A DNA stretch of 26,636 nt from a virus: positions 1 to 26,636 of the IMG/VR virus record IMGVR_UViG_3300047299_000097, one strand, 5' to 3'. Below are positions 1-10,103 of the stretch, piece by piece; the stretch's first letter is position 1; every line of letters starts with the position of its first letter. The notes beneath the pieces were generated by a model. That model was not told the DNA's origin and made no database searches. It saw only the letters and a program-made list of their open reading frames with translations. The position numbers and the translations under genes were made by a program.

Positions 1-2644
1 GTTGTCCAGATTGGTATGGAATAGTGTTATAGTACGTACCTGAATTAACTGTGTTTTGATCTAAGTTTTGGTATACTACTGGAACCAAATCATATTTACC
101 TTCTGTTGTGTAATATGTGTCAGCTGCTACCGTTGAATCTGGCGTAGTTCCGGGTGCAACACCTAACGTAGCTGAATTACCAGAAGCATACGCTTGTTTT
201 GTTCTATCACCAACTAATCTAGAAACTAATTCTAAATCCGTGGCTTTGCTATTCGCTAATTTTAATTTAAAGCTCTTAGTTACAATTGCACCCTTTCTAT
301 CAATTTGATTTGTGATCTCATCAACATAATAACCTGCAAATAACTTAACAGATGTGTTATTAGAAATTGATGTTTGATTTCCAGCCTGATCTTCAATATA
401 AACATGAAGTTCGCCAAGTGTTCCAGCAATTTGAGCTTTAAGTGCTTCAATTTGAGATTGCATTTCTACTAATTTGTCAAATAAGCTAACTGGATTTTGC
501 TCGGCTGTTAAGAAGCCTGACGCAATTGTTGTAGCGTTATGCGAGAAATATTTAGAGTTTGCAGTAAATGAATCTGAAATATGAGAATAAACACCTGCTG
601 AAGTTAAATTCTGATCAATCTCAACTTTAATTACTTCTAATGAATTTTGATTGATAGCTTCAATGATAGTGTCTCCGGCAAATTGACCTTCTGGAAATTC
701 AATCTTAACGATATCTGACCATGGAGATTCTACTGGATTTGAAGGGAATCCCGCTTCAGATAAAGACTTAATTGAAATTTCAACTGCTTCACCGGTTTGA
801 ATAGGAATATCTAATGAATTAAAGTTAACAGCTTGCGCGTCTTCTTCATTTTGAATTTCCCAATAATATTTACCGTTAACATCTTTTTTTCTACCTCTAA
901 CTGGACCAGCAACTTCAACCCAGTTTGAAAAGGCTGCAGTCTTTTGCGTATTGTTAGTAGTATCATTAAATGGAATTTGTTCAACTTGACTAGTTGTTCC
1001 AGTAGTTGACAAATAACGGTATCTGATTTTAAATTGAACAATCTCTTGCGGAATTGCATTTGAAACTTGTTTCGCTGCTGGAATTGACCAGAAACCTCTA
1101 ATTTTAAATTTAGGTGTAACGTTAGCTAAATTGTTTGATGACGCAATCGATTGAATCTGCGTTACAATAGATGAATACATTTCTGATTCAGCTGCTCTTT
1201 GCGCAATTAATGAATTTAATTCATTAGTGTCTCTATCTTTCGAAACAGTAGATGTGTATTTCTTAGAACTTACGGTTCCTTTCTTTTTAGCAATTGAATC
1301 ATCTAACTTTTTCAAGTTTTGCTCAGACGCTGCTTTATCGGCCTTTAACTTTTTAATTTTGTTAGTAGCATCGTTATCAGTCAAGTGAGTATTAACCTGA
1401 ACAACTTTAAAGTTATTAGTATCTAAAACTGGAGCGTCAGGTACAATACCAACTGTTGCAGGTGGAATAAAATCATTTTTAAGACTTTTAATAAATTGAC
1501 CAAAGTCAGCAACTTCAGATTTATAATAATCCGCAAGAGTCATGATAGAACCATCCTCCATTGTAATCTGCAATTCATTCGAGTAGAATGCAGTACCTGG
1601 TGAAAATTCTTCAGCTTCAATTTTAGAAATAGGATCGATTGCTTTAACAAAAACAACTTGTCTTTCGTCAAAAGCAACGTTAATTTCAATGTTAGTGTCA
1701 GCATTAAGTTCTTTGTAGATCTTAAGCTGATTTGCACCTATAGTAATACTTTCAAATCCTTCAACTAAAGATAATTCAGCTTGTAAAGTATCTGTGTTTA
1801 GAGATGTGATAATATATCTTGTAGATAATGTACCTGAATTTACAACTAAGGAATCTCCAACTTTCAAGGTTTCTGTGTCTTGAAGCGTTTTGGATGAATC
1901 CGTGTAATTCAGCTTATTTATAGTAAATAACCTAACTGTAGTAGTTTGAGTTACACCGTCAACGATCTGTGTCTTCTGGACATTATCAATACCTAATACG
2001 TCAAAGGTACCATAATATTGTACTTTCTTAGATGGCAATTCAATAGTAGAAGCATCTAATGAGTACTGATATTTGTTTTGAGCCAATTCATTTTTGAATG
2101 TTTTGTAATCAATCGTATTAGCTCCCTTATATAAGGTATCGAATGCCTGTGCAGTAGCTACGTTAGTGCTATCAAACACATATCTTTCCACGTATGCTTT
2201 TTCAGTATCTGGCGCAATTTGACCAGAAACATTTAAAGTAATGTGTAATAATGGGTTTAAGAAGTCTTCAAAAAATTGATTTGATTTTGTTTTGAAAACA
2301 GTAGGTGTATAAACCCCAGTAATTTTAGAAGCTGGTCCGTTCAATCTGCTTGAATAAACTCTTCTAAAAGTACCATCCTTTAATTTAACGTTTGAAGCAG
2401 AATCTCCAACGGCTGTTAAAGTTTCTACATTTTTATTAAGTCTTTCAATTTCTCTTTTTAAATAGCCGAATGAAGGAACCTGAACGCTAGTAAGTGCTCC
2501 AGTAGTCGGGTCAGACAAATTAATAATTACCGATTCTTTATCAGAAGTAATTGCTTCATTTGTTTTCTCAAATGTATTTAATGAGTTATTATACAATTCG
2601 ATGAATTGTTCTAGTAACTGTGAAATTGAATTGTTTGCGCTCAT
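1..2644 (-). CDS. Large virion structural protein, baseplate or fibre (3' end off window)
   Basis: The frame is open from an ATG at 2644 to the left edge, giving 881 codons with no stop, so the C-terminus is missing. It starts MSANNSISQLLEQFIELYNN and begins one base after the stop of the preceding gene (TAATATG). A charged coiled-coil segment lies at about residues 430-460 (KKLKADKAASEQNLKKLDD) and a shorter one at about 720-740. Between them, at about residues 505-650, is a beta-rich region resembling a fibronectin-III-like module. Its last strand reads SLSEAGFPSNPVESPWSDIV, a type of segment I associate with large phage structural proteins. Size, position at the end of the baseplate block and composition suggest a baseplate-attached protein, a short fibre or a host-contact protein. 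The exact T4 counterpart is not recognisable. The coding call is firm; the role is inferred. Confidence 0.85.
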   Translation of the reverse strand, partial: MSANNSISQLLEQFIELYNNSLNTFEKTNEAITSDKESVIINLSDPTTGALTSVQVPSFGYLKREIERLNKNVETLTAVGDSASNVKLKDGTFRRVYSSRLNGPASKITGVYTPTVFKTKSNQFFEDFLNPLLHITLNVSGQIAPDTEKAYVERYVFDSTNVATAQAFDTLYKGANTIDYKTFKNELAQNKYQYSLDASTIELPSKKVQYYGTFDVLGIDNVQKTQIVDGVTQTTTVRLFTINKLNYTDSSKTLQDTETLKVGDSLVVNSGTLSTRYIITSLNTDTLQAELSLVEGFESITIGANQLKIYKELNADTNIEINVAFDERQVVFVKAIDPISKIEAEEFSPGTAFYSNELQITMEDGSIMTLADYYKSEVADFGQFIKSLKNDFIPPATVGIVPDAPVLDTNNFKVVQVNTHLTDNDATNKIKKLKADKAASEQNLKKLDDSIAKKKGTVSSKKYTSTVSKDRDTNELNSLIAQRAAESEMYSSIVTQIQSIASSNNLANVTPKFKIRGFWSIPAAKQVSNAIPQEIVQFKIRYRYLSTTGTTSQVEQIPFNDTTNNTQKTAAFSNWVEVAGPVRGRKKDVNGKYYWEIQNEEDAQAVNFNSLDIPIQTGEAVEISIKSLSEAGFPSNPVESPWSDIVKIEFPEGQFAGDTIIEAINQNSLEVIKVEIDQNLTSAGVYSHISDSFTANSKYFSHNATTIASGFLTAEQNPVSLFDKLVEMQSQIEALKAQIAGTLGELHVYIEDQAGNQTSISNNTSVKLFAGYYVDEITNQIDRKGAIVTKSFKLKLANSKATDLELVSRLVGDRTKQAYASGNSATLGVAPGTTPDSTVAADTYYTTEGKYDLVPVVYQNLDQNTVNSGTYYNTIPYQSGQ

Positions 2645-2645
2645 A

Positions 2646-4616
2646 TTATTTCAATATATCTAGTTCGAATGTCTTGTTTATTTCGTCAACACATACAACT
2701 TCGATGTGAGGTTTATTTGTTATTAATGAAGATCCATCTAATGTTCCAATTAAAGACCATCCGTTTGAAACAGTTTTGTTACTGTAAATTTTAACGGAAT
2801 ATGCATCTAAAATCAAATTAGAATTGAAAACTAGTTTTACAACTTGTCCTCTTTTCCATGCATTTGTTGTATCGTCTATGTATATATTAATATCATTCGA
2901 TAGTGAATTTGATGAATCAATGAAAATTGAACATCTATTTGTGTATGGTTTTAATCTCATCCACATACCATTTGTTGAAGCTGTGGCAGGATTCCATAAA
3001 TTAATAGCATCAATTTTTGAAGTTACGTTCCAGTTTAAGTATGAAGAGTTTGCAATATCATAATTAAATGGATCTACTATTTCATATCCATATACCTTAT
3101 TAATTATCTTAATTTCATTGGTAACTGATTTATCTAACACTACACCAGATCCGCTTTTTAAAACATCTACATTATATTGAACGCTGGTTGGAACAGTACC
3201 ATCCAACATTTGATTGATTCTAGCGTTAGTTGCTTGAATCAATTGTAACAATGTACTAGGAGATGACATGCTCAATTTAGCATTTTGAACCTCTTGTTCT
3301 AATGTATTTAATTGATTTTGTAAAGCAGCTAGTTCAGTTCCGGTGTATGCCAAAGTTTTTAAATCTTCAACATCTTGCGCAATCTTTGAGTATTTTGTAG
3401 TAGCATCATGTAATAACGCAGTTGCATGTGATAAGCTTGAAACAGTATCTAAGAAAATGTCCATTCCAAACGTGCTGAAATCGTTGATGTTATTTTCAAC
3501 ACCAACATTTTCCATCGATGAATTAAACTTAACGTTTAACTTTAATGCGTAAGCATTACCATTTAAACCAGTAACATCGTTAGGCTTGTATTTAGATTGA
3601 GTTGGAATGTACCATCCACTTGTATTAGGATCTTCTTTAAAGTTATCTAAAATTAAGATACCATATAAGTTAGTTGCTTTATTAACTGGTGTTGATTTTG
3701 AATAAATGTCATAATACACCAAAATAGCGTTAAAGCTAAAATCTCCACCTAATTTTGAATAGTCAAATAGATTATTTAAAGTTGTCGAGTTGACAATTTT
3801 AGCGTATGATGTTGCATCAAAATCTATACCCACCGCGTTTTCAACAAAACCAGCTTCATTTGGATCAATTGAAATTAAACCGTTTGCATCATCAACAACT
3901 GAGTTTAAATTTAAATTAGCATCAGGATGGGTTTGTCCAGCTCTACCAGCAATATAAGTATCTGGTACATAAGATAGTGCAGCCGTGTTATAAGTCTTTT
4001 GTGATAAAAGAACTTCAGGCGTAAAACCAACAGCCGAAGGAACGTTAATGAAAATTTCATTATAAGTATCTCCTTCATAGTTTTTATCGTTAGAAACGTC
4101 AATGTTTCCAACATATTTAATAATTCTTTCATATTCAGCCCCAGTTAACGATGAATTATCTTTTTCAATAACTCTACTTAATCCATTGCTAGCTTCTTGC
4201 GAAGTTGCTGGTCTAACTGAAAATGCGCCAATGCGATTCAAATACTTAAAGAAAATAGATTCAGCGTCAGACTTTAAAATAGTTGAATCAAAACTAGCAT
4301 CTGTTAAAATCAACTGTTCAAGATTTAATGCATAGTTTTGTAAAGTTTGAGCAAAATGAACGTTAGCATCTCCATTAATTGTAGTGTCATCGTAAGCGGC
4401 ACCTGAATGATCGAATAAATTATTAAATTGAATATAGTTATTTGTAGAACCTTGAGCAGGCGCAGAAACCACCGGTACTTTAATTAGAGCAAACTTTGAA
4501 AAGTTAAAGTTTAAATCTGGATTATAGTACGATCTCGTCAAATCTCTGGCAGCATTTGCAAATGCATAAAGGGTGCCTCCTTGTTCCTGTGGTATTCTGA
4601 TTAATGGTGTTGCCAT
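2646..4616 (-). CDS. Virion structural protein, probable baseplate/tail fibre component
   Basis: A 656-aa protein starting MATPLIRIPQEQGGTLYAF. It is rich in Asn, Ser and Thr, with no signal peptide, membrane segment or enzymatic motif. The N-terminal 100 residues look globular. A coiled-coil stretch at roughly residues 410-470 (ALQNQLNTLEQEVQNAKLSM) suggests oligomerisation, and the C-terminal third is predicted beta-rich. It lies between a small fibre-like protein and the very large protein at the left edge, within the co-directional wedge and fibre block, and its stop is one base from the next ATG. This fits a trimeric or hexameric baseplate-peripheral or fibre protein. I do not recognise a named family with certainty, and gp8-, gp9- or gp10-like assignments cannot be separated by eye. 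Confidence 0.8.
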   Translation of the reverse strand: MATPLIRIPQEQGGTLYAFANAARDLTRSYYNPDLNFNFSKFALIKVPVVSAPAQGSTNNYIQFNNLFDHSGAAYDDTTINGDANVHFAQTLQNYALNLEQLILTDASFDSTILKSDAESIFFKYLNRIGAFSVRPATSQEASNGLSRVIEKDNSSLTGAEYERIIKYVGNIDVSNDKNYEGDTYNEIFINVPSAVGFTPEVLLSQKTYNTAALSYVPDTYIAGRAGQTHPDANLNLNSVVDDANGLISIDPNEAGFVENAVGIDFDATSYAKIVNSTTLNNLFDYSKLGGDFSFNAILVYYDIYSKSTPVNKATNLYGILILDNFKEDPNTSGWYIPTQSKYKPNDVTGLNGNAYALKLNVKFNSSMENVGVENNINDFSTFGMDIFLDTVSSLSHATALLHDATTKYSKIAQDVEDLKTLAYTGTELAALQNQLNTLEQEVQNAKLSMSSPSTLLQLIQATNARINQMLDGTVPTSVQYNVDVLKSGSGVVLDKSVTNEIKIINKVYGYEIVDPFNYDIANSSYLNWNVTSKIDAINLWNPATASTNGMWMRLKPYTNRCSIFIDSSNSLSNDINIYIDDTTNAWKRGQVVKLVFNSNLILDAYSVKIYSNKTVSNGWSLIGTLDGSSLITNKPHIEVVCVDEINKTFELDILK

Positions 4617-4649
4617 TTAAATAAGGTTTCTTTATTCTATTTATTTAGA

Positions 4650-5198
4650 TTAGATAATTGTACAGTTGTAACTTCCAACTACATACCATGAAGTTCCTAA
4701 GAATTTCAATGAAATAGCACCATGGTTAAGGACTGTAAGACCAGTAACACCGGCAACATTGGTTGGATCTACTGTTACGTCTCCACCTTCGGCTGCAATT
4801 ACAATTTCTTGACCTGTATCTGCAGTATTTAAGTTAACATTTGTAACTGCAGTTCCATCGATATTATAAATGTAATGCGCAAATTGACCAGCTAATGGTA
4901 AATCTCCAGTGTTTACGTTTTTAATTGATTGAATCGATGCACCGCCTAATGTGAATTTGTTGTTAATCGTTGTAGGTAAAGTTGTTGTGAAAGCTGTAGC
5001 ATTCATAATAACTTTATTGTTTGCGATATTAACAGATCCAAATGCAGCTGCGCCTGATAATGAAATCGTTTCATTTGTTGTATCTAATACACCTGCGATA
5101 TCTGCTAATTCATTATTGATTGAAGCAAAGTTATCGTTGATGATAACTCTTGAAGAAGATACGCTATCTGTACCTAAGATGTTTGTGATGTTTGCCAT
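4650..5198 (-). CDS. Small tail-fibre-like virion protein
   Basis: A 182-aa protein starting MANITNILGTDSVSSSRVII. The segment SSRVIINDNFASINNELADI at about residues 14-33 matches the pattern common at the N-terminus of phage fibre and appendage proteins (a short helix containing N-D-N-F followed by N-x-E-L). The rest is a low-complexity beta pattern rich in Thr, Asn, Ala and Gly and almost without charge, ending in GTSWYVVGSYNCTII. That is the profile of a trimeric beta-structured fibre tip or spacer. It lies 12 bases after the 927-aa wedge gene and 33 bases before the 656-aa gene, so it is very likely co-transcribed. The function is inferred from composition and context. Confidence 0.8.
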   Translation of the reverse strand: MANITNILGTDSVSSSRVIINDNFASINNELADIAGVLDTTNETISLSGAAAFGSVNIANNKVIMNATAFTTTLPTTINNKFTLGGASIQSIKNVNTGDLPLAGQFAHYIYNIDGTAVTNVNLNTADTGQEIVIAAEGGDVTVDPTNVAGVTGLTVLNHGAISLKFLGTSWYVVGSYNCTII

Positions 5199-5210
5199 TT
5201 TTGAACAGTT

Positions 5211-7994
5211 TTATATTATTGTTATTATATTTCTTTTGGTTTGGTTTTTATTACCATTACAGTCAGTTAACTCTAATTCAAGAACATAGTCACCTCGTTC
5301 CTTGAAAAGGTAAGTTAGCCACTGATTATCGTAATATATATCACCATCATTTTTGCTAATATTCGTTAACTTCCATCTTTGACTTACAATACCTGGCATA
5401 TTACCCTTATCGTAAGAGAAAGTAACGTGGTTTAAAATGCTAATGTTTTGATGCCCATATATGATTCTAAGGTCATTATATGTAGGATTATAGCCTTTAT
5501 AGTTAACTTTTCCATCTATTAAACCGCCTGTAGAATTAGTAAAATATACATTAGTAAAGTCGTACGAAGAAGAATATTCCTTACCCACGGCCAAAATGAA
5601 CACACAAATATCTTCATTTCCATCTCCATTTAAATCTTTTAGAACTGTATTATACGTAAATTTAGAAATTAATGGATGTTGGGTCTGGTTTACGTTATTT
5701 AATTCATCGGCTACATTTTGCCAAACCGCGATATCATTATCGCTTAATGGATATGTAGTTTGAATTTGATATTGATCAGTTTCAACTAATCCAGTTGCTT
5801 GATTATACCATTCAATTTTCAAGTAAGAGTTATTCGTATAACCTTGATCTTGTCTTATATCCATTGTAAATGAAGCAGCTAAATCAGCTCCAACTCTCAT
5901 TGAATCCCAATTAACAAATTCACCATCATTCCAAGTTGCTTCCTTTAAAGCCTTCCAAACGTAAGGTCCAGTAGTTTCAGAAAAACCGGTCGGTGAATTC
6001 GGGTCAATATATCTTCTAACTGTTGTAAATTCTAATGCGTTATTTTCAGCAGTATGGACATAATTAGCTCTATCGAGAGTTAAATACCATGTTGCACATA
6101 CGTCCTGAAGCTGCGTTGGATTTTCTTGAGGTAAATCGAAAGTACCACCCGCCATACCAATTAAAGCAGTGTAATCATTCCAAGTGTCAGCTTTTTTCTT
6201 CCATTCATAAACTCCGTATATTTCAACAGATTTATTATTTACAACAATACCTGATTTTTTATCTCTGTAAGATCTAGCATTATATAAATCATATAAATTT
6301 AATGTAACGTCATACGAACCAGAATACGGCAAAACTAATGGCATTGACATTAAATCATCTACTGATTTTCTAACGCTGTAATAGTAATTGTTAGGTCCAC
6401 TCACAATCCATTCTGCCTCATAAACTCCTCTATGCCACCAATTATCCATAGTGACTAAAGTTGCATTCATTCCCGTATAATCGTTTGCGGCTAAATCCGC
6501 ATCATTCCATGTAAAATCAGCTGAATCCCAATCTTGAGGTAAACTTGTGATATTTAATACGATTGGACATCCAATTGGAGTAGGGCTTAATGTTGGAAAT
6601 GTATTTAATTCCTGATTATAATAAGAGCCATAAAAACCATGAATATCTTCAATCGCGACTGAAGGGTTTGTTTCACAATAGGATTGATTAAACGAATAAT
6701 TTATCAATCTTAAATCTTCAATAAATAATTGTCTTTCCGGAAAAATCTGAAATTCAGTTTCAACGCCAGAGCTTTGTACCTTAATTGTTTGTTGATTGTT
6801 CCAAATATTTTGTTTAAACTGTGAAAAGAAATCAGCTTCACCAGTAATATCTACGATCTTTGCCTGTAATGGCAAATATTCTTTTTGTAACTTTTTCTTT
6901 AAACCATATAACTTAATTAAGATCTCATCTGGAGAAAATACAGATGTCTCCTGGGTTAATGGCAAATCTAATTCGTTAAATTTACCGGTCGGCTCATTTA
7001 TTCTGTAGTGTAAAGAAAATCTAGAAGTCTTTTTAAGATTTGAACTTGGTAATTCAACTCTATCGGCCTTTTCAATTAAAAAACCCTTTTCATTTTGATT
7101 GGGAATTGCAATTGCCTTTAACTTGCCAAAATTCTCAGACTGCTCATTTATATTTAACCAGTATTCTTTCATGGTTAAATTATCATAACCATAAAACTTA
7201 ATTGCGTTCAATAACGCTTTATATGTTCCAATGAATGGAGCAATATTATGTGCTTCTAATAAAAGTTCTTTTCTCTTATTATTAATAATCTGCCAATCGG
7301 TTGATAACTCATTAACGTCAGATTCTTTAAAAATAATAGTGTCTTCTTCGTTAATACTTAATCCCATATTAGATAAAAGGACTTTAAGTCTTTCATCTTC
7401 TTCAACTGTTTCTCCATAAAATCTAATAGCAGCAAACACCTCTCCTTCAACACCGTTAATAACTTCATAGATGTTTAATAATCGAGTATGATGTTTTTCT
7501 TCACTAGAGTTAATAGCAACGCTAAAGTGAATTGCATCCTTTTCATACGGATGTTGATTTCCAACCGTTTTATATTCTACACTTTTAGTAACATTCCCAG
7601 CGGATGAATTTGATTCGGTATATAGAGAAATTCCTTGATTTGCTGAAATTAAGTTTGGATCAATATCGGCATAATCTTTGATTTGTATCTCATACTGTCC
7701 ATTTGAATCTATTACTGCATCATAAATAAAGATGGCATCGCTAGATCCTTCTTCGTCAAAGAACTTAAATCTAAATGTAGTGGAATTATTTTCAGCGATT
7801 GGTCTAATCCATTCAATCGCACCGTTATCTCCCATCACCTCTTCAAAAATGAATAGGTTTGCTGTTTCATATAAGCCTGCAGAAACCTTAGGCAGATAAA
7901 CAACACCTGACCAGTATTGTTCATCCTGATCATAGTAAAAGTCTAATTCTCCTGAATTGCCATTAAAGAATTTAAGGTTCTGGTATTTAAGCAT
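5211..7994 (-). CDS. Very large baseplate wedge protein (gp7-like by position) with C-terminal PKD/Ig-like domain
   Basis: A 927-aa protein. The middle part (about residues 240-420, FIGTYKALLNAIKFYGYDNL followed by a conserved-looking KEYW and later KKLQKEYLPLQAKI) resembles the helical core of large wedge proteins that follow gp6 in myoviruses. T4 gp7 is about 1030 aa and also follows gene 6. Residues from about 450 onward look like repeated beta-sandwich modules. At about residue 786 there is a calcium-loop-like DLNGDGNED sequence. The last ~80 residues (SYDKGNMPGIVSQRWKLTN... to RGDYVLELELTDCNGNKNQT) fit a PKD/Ig-like fold, with the typical G-x-Y-x-V/L-x-L-x-V/L-x-D ending. It starts by a TAATG overlap with the 91-aa gene. 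The wedge role is inferred from size and order; coding status is certain. Confidence 0.88.
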   Translation of the reverse strand: MLKYQNLKFFNGNSGELDFYYDQDEQYWSGVVYLPKVSAGLYETANLFIFEEVMGDNGAIEWIRPIAENNSTTFRFKFFDEEGSSDAIFIYDAVIDSNGQYEIQIKDYADIDPNLISANQGISLYTESNSSAGNVTKSVEYKTVGNQHPYEKDAIHFSVAINSSEEKHHTRLLNIYEVINGVEGEVFAAIRFYGETVEEDERLKVLLSNMGLSINEEDTIIFKESDVNELSTDWQIINNKRKELLLEAHNIAPFIGTYKALLNAIKFYGYDNLTMKEYWLNINEQSENFGKLKAIAIPNQNEKGFLIEKADRVELPSSNLKKTSRFSLHYRINEPTGKFNELDLPLTQETSVFSPDEILIKLYGLKKKLQKEYLPLQAKIVDITGEADFFSQFKQNIWNNQQTIKVQSSGVETEFQIFPERQLFIEDLRLINYSFNQSYCETNPSVAIEDIHGFYGSYYNQELNTFPTLSPTPIGCPIVLNITSLPQDWDSADFTWNDADLAANDYTGMNATLVTMDNWWHRGVYEAEWIVSGPNNYYYSVRKSVDDLMSMPLVLPYSGSYDVTLNLYDLYNARSYRDKKSGIVVNNKSVEIYGVYEWKKKADTWNDYTALIGMAGGTFDLPQENPTQLQDVCATWYLTLDRANYVHTAENNALEFTTVRRYIDPNSPTGFSETTGPYVWKALKEATWNDGEFVNWDSMRVGADLAASFTMDIRQDQGYTNNSYLKIEWYNQATGLVETDQYQIQTTYPLSDNDIAVWQNVADELNNVNQTQHPLISKFTYNTVLKDLNGDGNEDICVFILAVGKEYSSSYDFTNVYFTNSTGGLIDGKVNYKGYNPTYNDLRIIYGHQNISILNHVTFSYDKGNMPGIVSQRWKLTNISKNDGDIYYDNQWLTYLFKERGDYVLELELTDCNGNKNQTKRNIITII

Positions 7995-8269
7995 TATTTA
8001 ACTTTCTTATAATTTTTATCAACAGTATAAGACTTATAAATCTTTAAGTGCGTAACCGTATTAATATATTTAACTAAAATAGTTTGCAGCAGTATTAGAA
8101 AATCCTTTAAATAAATGTTTCTAGCTAATACTGGTGAAACACTTCTAAATAGCAAATCCTTGGTAAAATCTCTACCAAGGTGCTTTCTATTATCTTTTAT
8201 TCCAGTTTGAACTTCATATATGCTTTTCTGTTCTGACTGAAATAAGCCGTTATGTAAATTATCTGCCAT
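7994..8269 (-). CDS. Small hypothetical protein in the baseplate operon
   Basis: A 91-aa protein starting MADNLHNGLFQSEQKSIYEV. It is basic at the C-terminus (VDKNYKKVK) and probably mostly helical, with one moderately hydrophobic helix (IYLKDFLILLQTILVKYINT) that is amphipathic and not a convincing membrane span. Both ends overlap their neighbours by one base: its ATG is in the TAATG that ends the gp6-like gene, and its stop is in the TAATG that starts the 927-aa gene. This implies translational coupling and matched amounts with the two wedge proteins. It may be a small wedge connector, but I recognise no family. Confidence 0.75.
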   Translation of the reverse strand: MADNLHNGLFQSEQKSIYEVQTGIKDNRKHLGRDFTKDLLFRSVSPVLARNIYLKDFLILLQTILVKYINTVTHLKIYKSYTVDKNYKKVK

Positions 8270-10089
8270 TAAATTCTTTTTCTATTTTGTGTTTGCAATT
8301 TAGAATAAATCGTGTTTGGAACCGCTGGATCTTCGAAATATAAAGACATTGCTGCCATTTCGCCGGCTTTAGCATCATCTAAAACTGAAACACCATCTCT
8401 ATCCACCCATCCACCTCTAAATAATGCAACATCCTCTTTTCCTAAGATAATATCTCCAAATGAATCCATTCCAATTACCGTTTCTGGTAATGCATCACCT
8501 GGTGTAATATTAACTTTTGTTGTTTTAGTAGTTTTCTTAAAGAACACATATTTCTGTTGACCATTTCCAATGTCTTGTAAAATTGGAGTTGATGGAGTTA
8601 CAATCGTAGTGTCTACTGTGTAATATCCATTTCTTCTAATAGTTTCTTCTGCTTCAGAAACAAATTTTAAGTTTACAGAATCAATTCCTTCAATTGCTTC
8701 CAATACGGCAATTAAGTCTGACTTAGGCAATTTATCTCTTCTAGTAATATTCAACAAATATTCAGAAACCTTAGAACGAACTTCATTGAATAATTGAACT
8801 TTTGAAAAGCCTTCAAAATATCTAACTTTAATGTCTATTCTAAATAATTTAACATTAGGTTTTACGATTTGAACTTCAGTTGTAACCATTTGTTGCCCTG
8901 ATTTTTCAAGTACACCTAATATAGCGTTATTTTCATCTTGTGAAAAGAAAAATTCATCAGGAGATACACTGAAATAATCTTGATTCTTCGTTAATTTTTT
9001 CTTAACATCAGGTAACATAAATAGGTAGATTACGTTATCATCATCTAAGTATCCATCATCAGTCGTATTATACGCATCTAAATATGAGAACATTCCATAT
9101 TTAGATAAAAAATATTCATAGTTATCCGGTGTTGCTAGTACAAATGACTTAGAAGCCATTGGCGCAATTAATTTAGTTAAATTAATATCTTCAGCATCAG
9201 CGCCCATTCTCGGAGCAACTGTACACTGTAAATCTAACATGTCATTTAATTTATATGAATTTCCAAAAGAGTCATAACCTTCAGTTACAAATTTAAAAGT
9301 TAAATCTTTTGAGTCTGTTAAATTTCCAAGAGATCCTCTTGTAATAATATATGAAATGTCAATGGATGAACCAGCAACTGGCATCATACCAAAGGATCCA
9401 TTTCCAAAATAAACATCTAATCCTCCAGTGATAGCCGTTTTAACTAAGTAACCTTTGGTAGTTGGCAACATATCATATAATGAATCATATTTTTGCCATT
9501 TTTCGCCATTAACCGAGACAGTCACATTATCATGATCAGTATCAGCATTTGTAATAATATTAAAAGATTGTAACGCAGCGCCAGTTCCAGTAACCGTTTG
9601 AGTTTCAAGTTTACCTTGAATAATTGGAATGTATATGTAATTTGAATTTGATTTCTCAATTCTAAATTGATCTGAATTAGTTCTTAAAATATATTCTAAG
9701 CCATTTGAATTTGAAGTAATAATAGCATTCGCAGGTATATTTAAGGCATCACCCGCGATGTCACCAAACGCAGAAGTATTTAATCTAATTGCGATCTCTC
9801 CAAAGGCACTAGCACCTCTATATGCATCATGGCCTGCTAATCTAGCTAAACCATACACTGATTCGGGCTGTTGTGCCGTTAAAATGTTTTGTTCAACGGT
9901 TGAATCTTCTATATAGAAGAAAATTAATTCACCTAGTTCATTAATAACCTCTAAAATTTGAGAGAAAGGTGATGCTGTTGTAAACATTTCACCTAAACGA
10001 CCATATAACCTAGTGATATAGGTTTTACTGTCAGCTATCATTTCAGATGCTTTAATTCTTGATGCCTGTAAGAATTTTAAGTCTGCCAT
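8269..10089 (-). CDS. Baseplate wedge protein, gp6 / baseplate-J family
   Basis: A 606-aa protein with the core pattern of the gp6/baseplate J family. A helical N-terminus (residues 1-90) is followed by a beta domain. VSVNGEKW lies near residue 191, and DVYFGNGSFGMMPVAGSSID at about 225-244 leads to a G-x-L-G-N near 252-256. This 'FGNG x FG x x P x G' loop is the hallmark of the family in T4-like and P2-like contractile tails. In T4, gp6 dimers form the inner ring of the wedges and couple hub changes to sheath contraction. T4 gp6 is about 660 aa, so the length fits. It lies 14 bases after the gp25-like gene, the classical pairing of two interacting wedge proteins. Confidence 0.93.
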   Translation of the reverse strand: MADLKFLQASRIKASEMIADSKTYITRLYGRLGEMFTTASPFSQILEVINELGELIFFYIEDSTVEQNILTAQQPESVYGLARLAGHDAYRGASAFGEIAIRLNTSAFGDIAGDALNIPANAIITSNSNGLEYILRTNSDQFRIEKSNSNYIYIPIIQGKLETQTVTGTGAALQSFNIITNADTDHDNVTVSVNGEKWQKYDSLYDMLPTTKGYLVKTAITGGLDVYFGNGSFGMMPVAGSSIDISYIITRGSLGNLTDSKDLTFKFVTEGYDSFGNSYKLNDMLDLQCTVAPRMGADAEDINLTKLIAPMASKSFVLATPDNYEYFLSKYGMFSYLDAYNTTDDGYLDDDNVIYLFMLPDVKKKLTKNQDYFSVSPDEFFFSQDENNAILGVLEKSGQQMVTTEVQIVKPNVKLFRIDIKVRYFEGFSKVQLFNEVRSKVSEYLLNITRRDKLPKSDLIAVLEAIEGIDSVNLKFVSEAEETIRRNGYYTVDTTIVTPSTPILQDIGNGQQKYVFFKKTTKTTKVNITPGDALPETVIGMDSFGDIILGKEDVALFRGGWVDRDGVSVLDDAKAGEMAAMSLYFEDPAVPNTIYSKLQTQNRKRI

Positions 10090-10103
10090 TTTTGTTTTTT
10101 ATT

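Noticed and set aside
4951-5289. 112-codon plus-strand frame with hydrophobic residues
   Set aside because: Antisense to the small fibre gene and the end of the 927-aa gene; the hydrophobicity comes from reading A-rich codons in reverse.
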